Shown here: in pieces, positions 37,765 to 50,639 of the stretch
Position numbering within the stretch: position 1 is the first letter of the stretch
Layout of the letters: every line of letters starts with the position of its first letter
NCBI RefSeq assembly: GCF_041146395.1
Contig: NC_091008.1
Coordinates: 5,779,501-5,843,500 of the forward strand
Reading direction: 5' to 3'
From: Eulemur rufifrons
Lineage: Eukaryota; Chordata; Mammalia; Primates; Lemuridae
DNA: 64,000 nucleotides
Position numbers and translations under genes: made by a program
The notes under the pieces: model-generated
The model's database searches: none
Told to the model about the DNA's origin: nothing
The model's input: only the letters and a program-made list of their open reading frames with translations

Positions 37765-38857
37765 TTTTGTTCATCTGGCCTGATGGTCTAGTAATTTATT
37801 TTTTGTTTTTTTTCTTGACTGGTTTTCTTTATGGATGGGTAAGGAAGAAGCCATACTGCTTGATGAGTACATGTCACATTTGGGCAGCGTTGGGGGTGGA
37901 GGGTGTTGAAGCCAAGAAGAGGAAGTTCTTGCAGCCAGGCTGGGGGTGGTGGGGGGCTGTGGGAGGGGCCAGGGAACTGCAGGCTCCCAGCTAGTTCCCC
38001 CCTGAAGGGCTCAGAGTGGGTAATTACCTACACTGCATGGCGGGAGGAAGGCTACAAGTCTCCACTTGCCTAAAAATACCTCCCCTGCTGGCAGGCCATT
38101 GAAGTGTCACTCAGCCGGCTCACTTCCCCCAGTACCCACTGTTAGGGGCTCTCCCCAGACAAAGGGGGTTGCTGTTGCCCAGGGCCCCTGTCCTTTCTGA
38201 CTAGGGAAGCAGCTTTGAGCCCCTCTTGGAGGAACAGCTCCCTCTCCCGGCTCTCTCCAGTCATCCCCAGCCCCTCTGGGAGGGGACCCGTGTTGCAGGG
38301 TGGTCACTACCAGACCAGATGGGAGTCGCTTGCATCCCTGCAGTCTGGCTTTGCCCACCCCTCCAGGCTAAGCCCACTGTCTTCATGCTTCCAAGCCTCC
38401 TGGTTTGGGGACATTTGCTGTTCTGATCCCCCTCCTCCTTGCACGCTCCGTTTTGGCTCAATGGAAGTTTGGGTTTCAGACTCTGTACTTAGTGCTCCAG
38501 ATTGGGCCTGACCCCTACCGGGTGGGGCTGATGACACAAGCGTCCCTCGTCCTGGACATTAGAGTTCTGTTCATGCAGCCGCAGGTTTTGGAATCTTAAT
38601 AGCCACCTGGGCTCAAAGTGTTATACATTTTGGGCAACTAAAACTCCTGTCTTCGTCGGGCCTGTTGGTGTACGGACCCACGAACTTGAACTTGCAGAGT
38701 TTTATTGTGATAGGTATGAAATCTCCCCTTCTCAGCGTCGCTTGGCCATTTGTAGCCATTTTGGGTCTTTTGGAATCCAGCGATGCAGTGTTTTCCATTT
38801 TCTTGTCCTATGGAAAACTGAAGGCAGCCATCTGCACCCTCTTTAGAGTCATCGATT

Positions 38858-39197
38858 TTTTTTTTTTTTTTTTTTTTGAGACAGAGTCTCACTCTATTGC
38901 CCGGGCTAGAGTGAGTGCCGTGGCGTCAGCCTCGCTCACAGCAACCTCAAACTCCTGGGCTCAAGCGATCCTACTGCCTCAGCCTCCCGAGTAGCTGGGA
39001 CTACAGGCATGCACCACCATGCCCGGCTCATTTTTTCTATATATTTTTAGCTGTCCATATAATTTCTTTCTATTTTTTTAGTAGAGTTGGGGTCTCGCTC
39101 TTGCTCAGGCTGGTCTCGAACTCCTGAGCTCAAACGATCCGCCCACCTCGGCCTCCCAGAGAGCTAGGATTACAGGCGTGAGCCACCGCGCCCGGCC
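38858..39197 (-). mobile_element. Full-length strepsirrhine-type Alu
   Basis: T-run, then 'gagacagagtctcactctat' through 'gtgagccaccgcgcccggcc'. Perfect 14-bp target duplications TAGAGTCATCGATT at 38844-38857 and 39198-39211. Confidence 0.95.
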
Positions 39198-39289
39198 TAG
39201 AGTCATCGATTAATGTGCGTGTAGAATCAGACTTACGCATATGACGGAGTGATTAACGGTACCCTTTGGGGATGTTGGGAGTTGTTGGC

Positions 39290-39510
39290 CTTAGACTTTG
39301 GAGTCAGATAAGAGCCCTGGATCTGCCTTTGGCTGGCTGTGTGTCATCAGCAGTTGACTTAACTTCCCAGGGTCTTAATTTCCCCATGGATGAAATGATG
39401 TTACCTCCTACTTGGTAGAGCAGGGTGAGGATTGGAGATCAAACGTGGAAGTCATCACGCACAGTGCCTGCCTAGCACGTCATAGCGGTCAACAAGTATT
39501 GGTTGTTCTC
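39290..39510 (+). mobile_element. MIR SINE relic
   Basis: 'agactttggagtcagataagagccctgg', 'ctggctgtgtgtcatc', 'taacttcccagggtcttaatttccccatgg', 'cagtgcctgcctagcacgtcatagcggtcaacaagtattgg': forward MIR order throughout. Confidence 0.8.
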
Positions 39511-39720
39511 CTCTTTTTTTTTTTTTTTTTTTTTCCTGTTTTGGAATCACATTGATAAAGCTTGATCCTTCACCCCTGTGTGCCGGAGGGCTTGAAATAA
39601 CTGTGTCGCCCACCAGCTGCACACGTCTTCTCTTTTCTAGAAGGTTCTACCGGTTCTTTTGACTGTTCCTCCTGTCCCCGGCATTATTGCACATTTGAAC
39701 TTCAAGTAAAGAAGTAAAAC

Positions 39721-39898
39721 AAATTAGCCGGGCATGGTGGCGCATGCCTGTAGTCCCAGCTACTCGGGAGGCTGAGGCAGGAGGATCACTTGAGCCCAGG
39801 AGTTTGAGGTTGCTGTGAGCTAGACTGACGCCACGGCACTCACTCTAGCCTGGGCAACAGAGTGAGACTCTGTCTCAAAAAAAAAAAAAAAAAAAACA
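39721..39898 (+). mobile_element. Alu right monomer, 5'-truncated
   Basis: Starts within the middle at 'aaattagccgggcatggtgg' and runs to an A20 tail. Perfect 10-bp target duplications GAAGTAAAAC at 39711-39720 and 39899-39908 show a 5'-truncated insertion, not later deletion. Confidence 0.93.
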
Positions 39899-40330
39899 GA
39901 AGTAAAACTGCGTTGTTTGAGTAGTGGAGCTTTTCCCTGGCCCTCTTGGTTAGTTTATCCGTTGGTGATTTAGGAGAAGGGCGACATGGAGGGGCAGAGG
40001 ATGAGGAGGGAGGGAGCGTCATCCCTGTTTTCAGGGAGGTGAAGGACAGCTGGCGTGGAAGAAGTAGTGCACAGACTTGTGTGTTCACCGAGGACAAAAT
40101 AAGACAGGTCCACAGTTCTTTATTTGTAAATTTGGAATTAAAAGATATCTGAAAGTTGCTCTTTTTTTTTTTTTTTTTTTTTAAATCTGGCAGCCCTAAT
40201 TAACATGAAGTTATTTGTATTCTTTATTCCAGTAATTGTGAATATTCATATGCTTAACTGTAAAGGTATAAATGTGCTTGATTACAGAGTGCTGCCCCGG
40301 ACCCCACTGGGGGCAACATACGATATACAG

Positions 40331-40531
40331 CAGCGGTCCCCAACCTTTGTGGCACCAGGGACTGTCTGCATGGAAGACAATTTTTCCTTGGACAGGAGAG
40401 GGTGTGGGGTGGCGGGATGGTTTCCGGATGATCCAAGCACATTATATTTACTGGCAGTTTATTTCTATTATTATCACATTGTAATATATGATGAAGCAAT
40501 TATACAACTCACCATGGGTTGGGGACCCCTG
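40331..40531. mobile_element. Short non-autonomous hAT-type DNA transposon
   Basis: Terminal inverted repeats CAGCGGTCCCCAACC and GGTTGGGGACCCCTG match at 14 of 15 positions. Interior blocks 'ggcaccagggactgtctgcatggaagacaatttttcc' and 'gatgatccaagcacattata' belong to a common primate element of this type. The flanking 8-mers (atatacag, gtaaatag) agree at only 5 of 8. An internal deletion product with no coding sequence. Confidence 0.75.
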
Positions 40532-40894
40532 GTAAATAGCGTGTGTGCCATTACTTCTCTAAAACCTGAAAGATTGAGTTATGTATGAGAGAGATGGCCC
40601 CGGGGTTTCAGATAAGAGCTTGCAGGCCTACACCAGAGGGTAGATGGAAGTCTTGACTGGACAAATACCAGTGCAGTTTAAGGAAGACTTTCCCACATGT
40701 TTAACAATAGAGTGAGATTCTTTTCCCACGTGGAGACATCTCAGACACAGATTATCACGCACGGTGGGGGTGAGGGAGGGTGCTATGAAACCATCTCTCC
40801 AAGGTGCTGTCAGAGGGAGTTTATTGGGTAGGAAACTGGACCCCTACAGTCCCTTCCAACCCTGCACTTGTTAACTGGGAAAACACAGTTTTGT

Positions 40895-41015
40895 ACACGC
40901 CTGCAGTCCCAGCTACTCAGGAGGCTGAGGCAGGAGGATCGCTTGAGCCCAGGAGGTGGAGGCCAGCCTGTGCAACATGGTGAGACCGGGTCTCTTAAAA
41001 AAAAAAAAAAAAAAA
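40895..41015 (+). mobile_element. Free Alu monomer (FLAM/FRAM-like)
   Basis: 'acgcctgcagtcccagctactc', 'gaggctgaggcaggaggatcg', 'ggccagcctgtgcaacatgg', then an A-rich tail. Monomer length only; old type. Confidence 0.75.
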
Positions 41016-41242
41016 TCTGTTTAGCTCTAGGTAAATGAGCTCCCACGGAAGTTTCCCTGGGAGAACAGCCCTGTGGCGCTGGCCCATTCTGAGAATTAGG
41101 ACACAAATTAAACAGAGAGGAGGAGCCTGTACGTACTTGCCTCCCATTTATTGCTTGCTCGCATCCCATGATTACACAGTCGCTGTAGAATTTAAATAAA
41201 AGCTGCGTGGTAAACCTGTCATGAGGTTGACGTAGCCCAGTG

Positions 41243-41430
41243 GGGTGTCAGAGTGTGGTCCCCAGATCAGCATCACCTGGGAGCTTCTCAGAATTGCAGG
41301 TTTCCACTCCTGCCCTGTGTCCCTTGAGAACTCTGCAGGTGAGGTCTAGAAGCCTGTGCTTACTCACCCCTCCAGGGGATGCGGATGCGGCTAACTCAGT
41401 GAGCCTCAGTGGCTACTTTTCCTAAAAGAA
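41243..41430 (+). mobile_element. MER5A-like hAT-Charlie element
   Basis: 'gtcagagtgtggtccccaga', 'cagcatcacctgggagcttctcagaattgcagg', 'tctagaagcctgtgctt' and 'cctccaggggatgcggatgcggctaa' follow MER5A order. No coding capacity. Confidence 0.7.
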
Positions 41431-42453
41431 ACAGCTGGAGGGGCCGCAGGACCTGCACGTTAGGGTCAGTGTAAGGCTGGGAGACGCACCGAGGCTGCTC
41501 CATGCCCAGGTGCTGTCCCGAAGTAGCTGTAAATGACACTCAAAACGTGGAAGGAGAATAGAGGAGGAATAGAGGGATCTAACTGGGACAATAAGAAGAG
41601 GCTTTTTGAGAAGCGTGTGCTTTAAGATAGGGGTGGCTGTTAACGGGTGCAGGATGGGACAAGCATTCCTGGCTGAGGGGACGGAGCCCTTGACCTCCCC
41701 ACTGGGGAACTGCGCTGTTTCTCGAAGGCCAGTGGGGACACCGTAGGGAGTGCTAAGACAATACTGTCCGCCAGCTGCTTAATTACATTCCTCACATCAT
41801 GTAGTTATGAAATCAGTTTTCTTTGGACCCAAGTGCCTTAGCCCTGTCTGTCCTTGCTAAAGGCCAGCACGTCAGTCTAGTTCTATGATTTGTTCTGGAT
41901 TCCTGAATCTGTCAGCTGAGCCACCTAATTGGATCATCGTCCGAATCATGAATATAAACCTTGAACTGGCATTTGAAATCTCCCTTCGGGTTGGCAGTTG
42001 CAGAAAGGCAGGGTTTTGTCTAGGACTTTTAGCCTGTCAAAAATTTGAAAGTTTTATTTATGTTCCCAAAGAGCCCACGCCTCGCAGAAGCCACTGTTGT
42101 GACTCCTAGCATATATTGCCTTATATCCGAATTCTACCCCAAAACAAGGGCTAACGGGTGGATCTTCGACCACCTCGTTTTTAGACCACGTGGGCAATTC
42201 ATGGAGGTTGACCTTGAGGCTGTTGCTTGAGAGTCCAGTGTTTCTAAGTGTCTTTCTTTCAGCCAAAATGATGGCTAGTGAGACAGGGAAGTGTATTTTT
42301 GTGGTGGTTGCTTGCACAAGTGTATAGGCACTGTCTGGATACTCCTAAGGGGTTTAAGTTCGAAGAAAGTATTTCTATAAAACACCTTGCCATCACCACC
42401 ATCGCCACTGCTATCGCCATGTAATAGTTTAATATTGTTTAAGACAAAAAATA

Positions 42454-42780
42454 GGCTGGGCGCGGTGGCTCAGGCCTGTAATCCCAGCACTGTGGGAGGC
42501 CGAGGCGGGAGGATCGTTTGAGCTCAGGAGTTCGAGACCAGCCTGAGCAAGAGCGAGACCCTATCTCTACTAAAAATAGAAAGAAATTATATGGACAACT
42601 AAAAATATATATAGAAAAAATTAGCCGGGCATGGTGGCACATGCCTGTAGTCCCAGCTACTCTGGAGGCTGAGGCAGGAGGATCGCTTGAGGCCCAGGAG
42701 TTTGAGGTTGCTGTGAGCGAGGCTGACGCCACGGCACTCTAGCCCAGGCAACAGAGCAAGACTCTGTCTCCAAAAAAAAA
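42454..42780 (+). mobile_element. Full-length strepsirrhine-type Alu
   Basis: 'ggctgggcgcggtggctcagg' to an A-rich tail, with the 'ttatatggacaactaaaaat' middle. Target duplications AAGACAAAAAATA at 42441-42453 and 42781-42793. Confidence 0.95.
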
Positions 42781-42799
42781 AAGACAAAAAATAGGTATA

Positions 42800-45700
42800 C
42801 CTCATCAGTTTTCTTCCTTTGCTAGTTAGGGAAGGAATCTTAAGTTCTGGGAAGCAACATGGAAGGACAAGGAAGGAAATATGTTATTGTCCTTAGTAGA
42901 AAATTAACTGGAAAATCTTTTGATGAGGTATAAACAGTTAATATGGTCTTAGGCTGATAATCCATCATCTTAGCACTGGCAGGTCACACAAGAGAACATT
43001 CTTGTGCCTTCCAGGACCTCATCGGAACTATCTAAGCAGATAGTTATCTGTCAAGCTCATAACAGTTTCATGTAAGAAGCATCATATAAGGAGTCTTAAT
43101 AATTGGTTCTGGTCACCGTTCCTCTTTTTTTTTTTTTCCAACCTAAATTCCAATTGCCACTTTAAAAGTCCTTGTATGAACGGCAGGATTTGAAGGGCTA
43201 TTTTAGCTCATCCTGAAACTCAAAGGGGAGTGTGTGAAGTAGTATTTTTTTGTAAGTGATCATTGGAACTAAGGGTGTTGTGGAAGAAAAGAAATGAAAA
43301 GCGGATCAGTAGTGAATACCTTGGTTACTATTCACTGTGCAAATAGCATTGTTACTCCTAACTCCGCCTAAGGGGACCACGTTTCTTTCCTAAATAGATA
43401 CCGTCTGTTATTGGTGCTTCAGACATGCTAAGAAAATTGTTCAAAGAACACACAATGTGATTCCTAAGTCTAATCACAATGTAATTGTAGCCTAGTAAAT
43501 ACCCAATACTTAGAGCACATTTTTTGTGCCTAGGATTTGCAACCAAGTTTAACAAACATAAAATAAACTAAGCATGTTTCTACCTTTATGAAACAACTAG
43601 AATGCTGGGGTATGACCTTTTTATTAATAGTGAATATTTTGTTGTTGGAAAGACTTACAGAAAATGAGTAGAACCACCAGAGTTGTGTTGTTTGTTTATT
43701 TATGAAAATGGAACTTCCTGGCAAGGTTTTTATTTTCTACCTGGAGTTTTCTCAGACTCCAGAAAAGTGTTATTTTACTTGAATTGTTCTCTGTCTCTCT
43801 TTTTGCCTCTCCATTATTCATGAAGGATCATGTTTTTTTTTTTTTTTTTTTTTTTTAGAACAAGGCATCCAAAATTTATGCAATCCATACATGGTTTGAA
43901 CTTCTAACTACTCCTTACAGGAAAAATCATGACTCTGAGGCTTAGTGAAACTATGATTCAGTGATATTTTTTTCCTCCGAAAATTATAATTTGCTTTGGA
44001 ATTCCAGTGCTCCTGGAATGCTGGGGGTGAAGGGAGCGTTCTAATTGGCCACTGGTTCTTGGGAATGGGAAGGGTTTGTGTTTTTCTACTTTCTCTAGTG
44101 ATTTGGTTGACTAATGTGCATTTTATAGTAGAAACAATCTGGAACTGACCAGAGTTCCATATAATCAGAAGGACTTTGAAGTGGCCACCATCCGTAGAGG
44201 TATTTAAGGAAACTTGTTTCCCTGTATTCCCTTAGAAGCAGCAGGTTTGGTAATGGGAGGAGTTGGAGAAAGAACAGAAACAGAAGAAATGTCCCGATTC
44301 AGCTTTGAGTGGCAGGGGAAGAGGCAGGGAAGAAGATGGGATCTACTGTACCCTCTCTAGGATTTTTCCTGGCCACCTTTTCCAAAGTGAAAGTGTCAGC
44401 CTGTGATTTAGAAAATGCTCTTTTGTTTTATCTGTGATACTATTTATTTGATTGCTATAAACCACTTACGACAGGCATTTTTATGGGTTTCTTTTCCTCT
44501 TTTTTATCTTTCAATCTGTATTAAAGCAACAACAAAGGAAGTAAAATGAGCCATACCACCGTCATAACTAACTCTATTCATTGTTATTTACAGTTTTTTC
44601 TAGTCCCTGCCCATAGACAGATGTGTGTATTTTTTTGCATTTTTATAATCCTGTCTGATTAGGATTATAACAATCAATAGGATGACACTGATTGTCCTTT
44701 CAATAAGTATGGCTGTTGTATCTTTTATATATTTATTTTCTAGTTTAAATGAACATATTTGACATTTTAGAAAGAGGACTCCTTTAGAGTCAGGCTTAAA
44801 ATAAGTAATCTCTTTCCAGAGGTCAAAAGAGAGTCTAACTCAGAACTTTCAGTCATCAGTTTATCCTAAAAAGGAAAAAAAAAAAAAAAAGCCCTTTCCT
44901 TTATTTATATATTTATTTATTTTGCCTTGAGAATTTTAAAATCCCATCTTGTTTTTCTGCCAGTGACATTGATTTTTTTTTTTTTTGCCAAGCTTTTTTT
45001 TTTTTTTTTTACGGAACTATTTTTTTTAATGACAACTAAATAATTTTGTTTATATTGTAATCATTGACACGTAGGAGTTCTTGTTTTAATTTTCTTCACC
45101 TTTTTCTTATTTTTCTTGGACTCCCAGCTTGTCTTTGTGTAGGGCAGGGCTGAAGATTCTTGGGAAGATCCTGACTGCTGGTCTCTGCCTCCATTAGTAA
45201 CATTTTTTTGGTGGGAACTCCACTCCTTCCCAATAGGCAAATGCTCTCACTTTTATTATATAATAGGGTTTTTGCATGCGTGTTTATTTTTGAGAGTCTG
45301 TTGCCTTCTCCTGAGAACGGTGTATAATTAATTTGCTAATTTTTTTCAATACTCACACATCATATATATTTAAACACACATATATAACATATAAGCCAAA
45401 CTCCAGGGGCTGGAGAGTTAAAGTAATAGGGCCTGCGGTAACAAAATGGCCAGTATAGACCTTACAGAGAAGATCTGGGGCCATGTGGAAACCTCCAGAA
45501 AAAGGGACACAAGGACAAATACCCAGTCTCTGGCCTCGTTCCCTTTGCCTGGTCCCAAACATTTCACTACTTAAATTCCCGTTTCCCAGCCATCCAGACT
45601 TTTCTATGTTGTACAAGTCACACACCTGACTATTGCATCCGTAAGTTCTCTGTGACTGCCATTTTTCTGCTATTTATCTTCTTTAAATCTTTGGTTTTTT

Positions 45701-46249
45701 TTTTTTTTTATAGTGGCAAGAGTGCTATAATACATTTTCTGCTTAGCCGAGTGAGAAATGGCCACAATAGACGCTTTGATTCAGTGAGATGTGCTCTAAA
45801 ACCTGTTCGGGAGACCACCTGTTGTTGTGTTTTGACAGGTAGATTTTAAGTACAAGAAGAAACAAGAGAACATAAAATTTATGACAATCCAATAGTACCT
45901 GTAAATACTTTATCATCAGCGAACCCCTGGGTTTGCTGCTCCCTGCCACTTCTCCCCCCCCCAGTTCTCTTTTTAGCCTGTCCCCAGAGGTCCACGTGAG
46001 ACTCAGCCTCGGTGACTTATATGGCGGTCTTCAAGTGGGAAACATTCCCTTAGGTACACAACTTTATAAATGATGGAAGCAATTTGTAGATATTTTTCAT
46101 TCCTTTAGTAGACCCCAAATTTAGAGGGCTTTTAGGTAACATAAGGAGCCCTCACAAAAGATGACCCAAAGAGTCCACTTGTTACATGAGAAGTCCCATG
46201 TTCAGGTACCAAGCCTCCCTTGGTTTTAGCATGCTGTCCTCAGCCTCTG
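42800..46249. other. Intron sequence, nothing recognised with confidence
   Basis: AT-rich, with T-runs near 43831-43856, 44970-45010 and 45690-45709. The segment 45340-45640 is GC-richer and may be an old LTR piece, but no end motif or primer site is visible. No gene. Confidence 0.4.
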
Positions 46250-46560
46250 CTCTTTCTGCCAAAATGTCCCCTCCCCTCCATGGAAAATGCCCACTCGGCT
46301 TCCAACCCAGCCCACTGGATACCTCTCCTGAGAAGCCTCCTCCAGCCTCTAGTTGGACTTAATTATTCCCATGAGATTTTATTGGTCCCTCACATACAGC
46401 ATTTCCCACGTTGGATGGCTATGGGAAGTTGTTTGTTTACATCTCACCCCTGTCATTAGGCTGTGCACAGATCATTAAGGACAGGGACCATCTCTGCATG
46501 ACCAGCCCCTGAAATAGAGCTACTCATACACCAATCAGCGAATAATGGAGTAAATGAATG
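46250..46560 (+). mobile_element. L2 LINE 3' relic
   Basis: 'cctgagaagcctcctccagcc', 'cattaaggacagggaccatc', 'cccctgaaatagagctactcat' and '..gaataatggagtaaatgaatgg' follow the L2 3' end in order. Confidence 0.65.
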
Positions 46561-47959
46561 GCATTTTCCACCTCATTTTTATAAACAAGGATAAAAAATC
46601 AGGAGATGAGTATGTTGAGAACACTATTAAATTACAGTTTACCCTAAATCCTGATTTTTTTTTTTCCAATAGTGGTTTATACTAACTCTGATTCTTTGGA
46701 CCATTTTTTTTTTCCTTCCTTGTTCCCATCACACCTTAATGCACACAATAAAATACACAGTGAGATCAAATTCTAACTAATCAGCTTAAGTCCTGGTTGG
46801 GGACTTGGATGAAAAATTCTGATTGGAGAGGTTGACACAATTGACTAAAATAACTTCTGAACACTTACTGAAAATATCCACGATATCTTTGTTGTTCATT
46901 ATTGTCAAAACTCTTGAACTGGCTTCTTATATACATGTGTATGTAGAACCTTTTGTGATTCAAGAAACTTCTAATTGGAGCTTTAAAAGTCCTTAGTGGA
47001 AAATGGGAGAATTTTAGAACATAATTAACACCACTAGGCTCAGGAATAGGAGCATTTCTTGAAACAAACAACAACAAAAATATTCCCCATTCCAGTAAAG
47101 TTGTCTCATGTACATCTAAGAACTTAAACATTCTAACTGGTGGGTTATGGTTGGTTTTGTGGGTTTTGGTGGTGAAAAATCTAAGCAGTGTCAACACTGT
47201 TACGATTAGTAACTTTGGAACTTAGAGTTTTAAGTAAAACAACATAATACATGTAGGATTACCTCATACATGAATCACCATGGATTTAATCAACTTTTAT
47301 GGGTTGCATGAAAATGAAGTCTGTGGCCTCTTCCCTAGAGGTCAGACTACACAGTCAGACTCTTGCACTTAAACTCTCTGTCGGGGCTCAGTTATTTCCC
47401 AAATTTGACTGCTACACTGTTTGCCAAACACAGATGCTTAAAGAAAAAAAAAAAAGATTCTAAGGTGGTGTTATGAAGCAGACCAATGATTTTTCCGGAA
47501 GACCTCAAAGTTGTAAAAATCCCACTAATATCATATAAACTATCAATAAGATGTACTTATCTGGTGACCTTTCACAAATTTTGACTCTTTTATTCAGTAA
47601 ATTCTCAAAACACTAAACATTTTACCTGTAATGGTGGGAAATTGAAACATGATAGGACATGGAAGGATATAGTTAAGAGTTGGAGTTCTTCCACTGGAAA
47701 TGATATTGATATGTTGATGTCTGAATTATGTTGAATTGATAAATATAGTGAATACTAATAGGTTCAGTGCATTAGTCCAAAGAAAGATAATTGTTAGTCT
47801 ATCGTGAGAAAATATGTCGGTGTGTTAGAATTCTGAGTCAGGAGGAGCTAATTCTGTATGATTAATGTTTCAGTACAGATTCATTTTTGATATAACAAGT
47901 CAAGAATAATGTCTCCCATAGGTTGGTACCATTTTTGCTCCATTAAAATATATGGAACA

Positions 47960-48203
47960 GGCTGGGTGTGGTGGCTCAAACCTGTAATCCTAGCACTCTG
48001 GGAGGCCGAGGCAGGAAGATCGCTTGAACTCAGGAGTTCAAGACCAGCCTGGGGCCAGGCATGGTGGCTCATGCCTGTAATCCTAGCACTCTGGGAGGCC
48101 GCGGTGGGTGGATCGCTCGAGGTCAGGGGTTTGAGACCAGCCTGAACAAGAGCGAGACCCTGTCTCTACTAAAAATAGAAAGAAATTAGCTGGACAACTA
48201 AAA

Positions 48204-48243
<40 letters not shown>

Positions 48244-48435
48244 TATAGAAAAAATTAGCCGGGCATGGTGGTGCATGCCTGTAGTCCCAGCTACTCGGGA
48301 GGCTGAGGCAGGAGGATCGCTTGAGCCCAGGAGTTGGAGGTGGCTGTGAGCTATGGATGATGCCACTGCACTCTAGCCAGGGTGACAGAGTGAGACCCTG
48401 TCTCCAATAAAAATAATCAAATAAAATGAATAAAG
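47960..48435 (+). mobile_element. Chimeric Alu: extra partial left monomer fused to a complete Alu
   Basis: A 91-bp left-monomer start (from 47960 to 'agaccagcctg' near 48050) is followed directly by a second complete Alu ('gggccaggcatggtggctc' on). It ends at one A/T-rich tail with an (AT)n expansion in the middle (about 48222-48247). A single pair of target duplications TATATGGAACA (47949-47959 and 48436-48446) flanks the whole unit. Confidence 0.88.
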
Positions 48436-48613
48436 TATATGGAACAAATATGGTGATACCTAGAAGTTAGTGTTAGAAACCCTAAGTTTTAGTCCCAGTT
48501 CAAAAAAAGTTAGACTGTGGATGAATTACTTGCAGTTAAAAGAATGTGGAGATCCACAAAAGCTCTGAAATCTTAAAGTGTTTTCATAATTTGTTTAGTG
48601 GTCAAAGCTGACG

Positions 48614-48760
48614 AAAATTGATGTGAGACTTTTTATAGCCTTTATATTTTACACTTAGTGTGTTTAGCTAAAGAAATGATCATGGATCTGTTTAAGAGGT
48701 TCACACTCAACAAACTTAGTTGGGGTTGTTGTAGAATATATAGTATGTATCCTGTATTAC
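48614..48760 (+). repeat. Local duplicate, copy 1 (partner at 50.27-50.42 kb)
   Basis: 'aaaattgat.tga.actttt', 'atagcctttatattttacacttagtgt', 'ctgtttaag.ggt.cacactc' and 'tagtatgt.tcctgtat' recur in the same order 1.66 kb downstream. Family unknown. Confidence 0.8.
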
Positions 48761-48889
48761 TTTTCATATGTATTAATATTTTGAAAGCTGAAAGGCATCT
48801 GGCCCCATGTTTTCCACATAACACATGTGGACCAGAACATGAGTTACTGCATGCAAATTAGAATAACAATACCGCACAATTTTGCTAGG

Positions 48890-49060
48890 AGAAAAGTTTT
48901 TGGTATCAGACATATCCGGGTTTGAATCTTGCCTTTGCCTCTTACCGTGTGACCATGGGCGGGTTATTTAACCCCCGAAACAGGATTGTGTGTTTTGAAA
49001 GTTTTTAAAACACGGTGTGTGATAGATAGTAAGTCCTCATACTCAATACATGGTAGCTTT
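48890..49060 (+). mobile_element. MIR SINE relic
   Basis: 'atccgggtttgaatcttgcctttgcctcttaccgtgtgaccatgggcgggttatttaaccc' is the MIR head and core. Confidence 0.75.
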
Positions 49061-49299
49061 GATTATTAATTTTAGATTTAAAATGGACATTAACCATCTT
49101 AACAATTGGTTATCTGGCATCGTGGTTATGATGTCCTGACCAGCAGTTCTGCTGAAGTGAACTAAAAGTCCAGAGATACATTTTATACAGACACACACAC
49201 TCTCACACATATATGCACACAAATATGTGTACATGCCTAACGTGTACTCAGACACATGCATACACATACCCAATTATTTTTCCAAACCATATATATATA

Positions 49300-49638
<339 letters not shown>

Positions 49639-49648
49639 CCAAACTATA

Positions 49649-50260
49649 CATTTTGAATGCATCTGGGACTGGCTAGAGACTAAGGGATAGTCAGAGGCCA
49701 GTAAACAAGTGACAGTGGGAACCTCGTGGTATAAATGGCCCCCTGAAGCCAGCTCTTTTCGAACGTGGTGACCCAAGCTCCAGGTTATGTCTTGTACGGT
49801 AGGTGGGACAAAAAGTAGAATCTAAAAAGCAAACCAACCAACCAACCCAACCTCAGCAGAAAGGTGGGACCCAAAAGGCTACATCCTTAGCATAAAGGTG
49901 AACTAGAAATAAACTCAGCCTCCCGGGGAACTGCAACAGAGATTTTCTGTCTCCAGTATTGTCTCTGGCTAGAAGAGGCAGGACGCTGTCCTGAGGATGA
50001 CAACTGCAGCTGGCTGTCACGCAGGTTCGTCATCTGAGTGCACGTGATCGAGGTAGACTGAAAACCTCAAGCAGAGAACTTCTCACAGCAGAGACTTGGT
50101 TTGCTCATGCCCTGCCCACATGGCAGAGCAAAGACAGATTCACGCTGGGAGCGCCTGCTTATCAGTGTAGGCCTCAAAGAATTTCTGTAGATCAACTTCA
50201 GGAAATGGGCACTCATTAAAAAAAAAAAAAAAGGGGGGGGGAGAGAGAGAAGAAAAAAAA
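49649..50260. other. Intron sequence, nothing recognised
   Basis: No gene or named repeat. It ends in an A14-G9-(GA)n-A8 low-complexity run (about 50218-50262). Confidence 0.35.
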
Positions 50261-50275
50261 ATTACAACATGAACC

Positions 50276-50425
50276 AAAATTGATTTGACACTTTTTTTTA
50301 ATAGCCTTTGTTTTTCCCACTTAGTGTATTTTGCTAAAGGAACCACCTGTCTGTTTAAGGGGTACACACTCTGCAAATTCTGCAGGGAGTGTTACAATAT
50401 GTAGTATGTGTCCTGTATGAACATG
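50276..50425 (+). repeat. Local duplicate, copy 2 (partner at 48.61-48.76 kb)
   Basis: Same block order as copy 1. After 'tcctgtat' copy 2 carries about 45 bp not present in copy 1. The shared 'catatgtatta' then reappears (50470-50480 versus 48765-48776). Confidence 0.8.
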
Positions 50426-50639
50426 TGTCGCTCGAGTCAGACGACAAAGTCTTTAAATCACTATCGTCATATGTATTACCATGGAGCACTTAACTAGTGC
50501 AACTGAGAAACTGAATTTTTACTTTTAATTAAATAGCCACATAGCGAATAAGTACTATATTGGACAGTGTAGCTTTAGCAAATAGCATTATTACACACTT
50601 ATGTTTCATATGCTTAAGAAATAGAAAAAGCAACTGAAA

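Larger units (their letters stand above)
35566..38843. other. Intron sequence with one internal duplication
   Basis: AT-rich with A/T runs. No Alu or LINE recognised and no gene. It contains the paired 54-bp duplicates listed next. The GC-richer part (about 37.85-38.6 kb) has open frames on both strands without domains. Confidence 0.4.

Noticed and set aside
45340..45640. Possible LTR fragment
   Set aside because: Composition differs from the surroundings, but no TG...CA ends, polyadenylation signal order or primer site could be shown.
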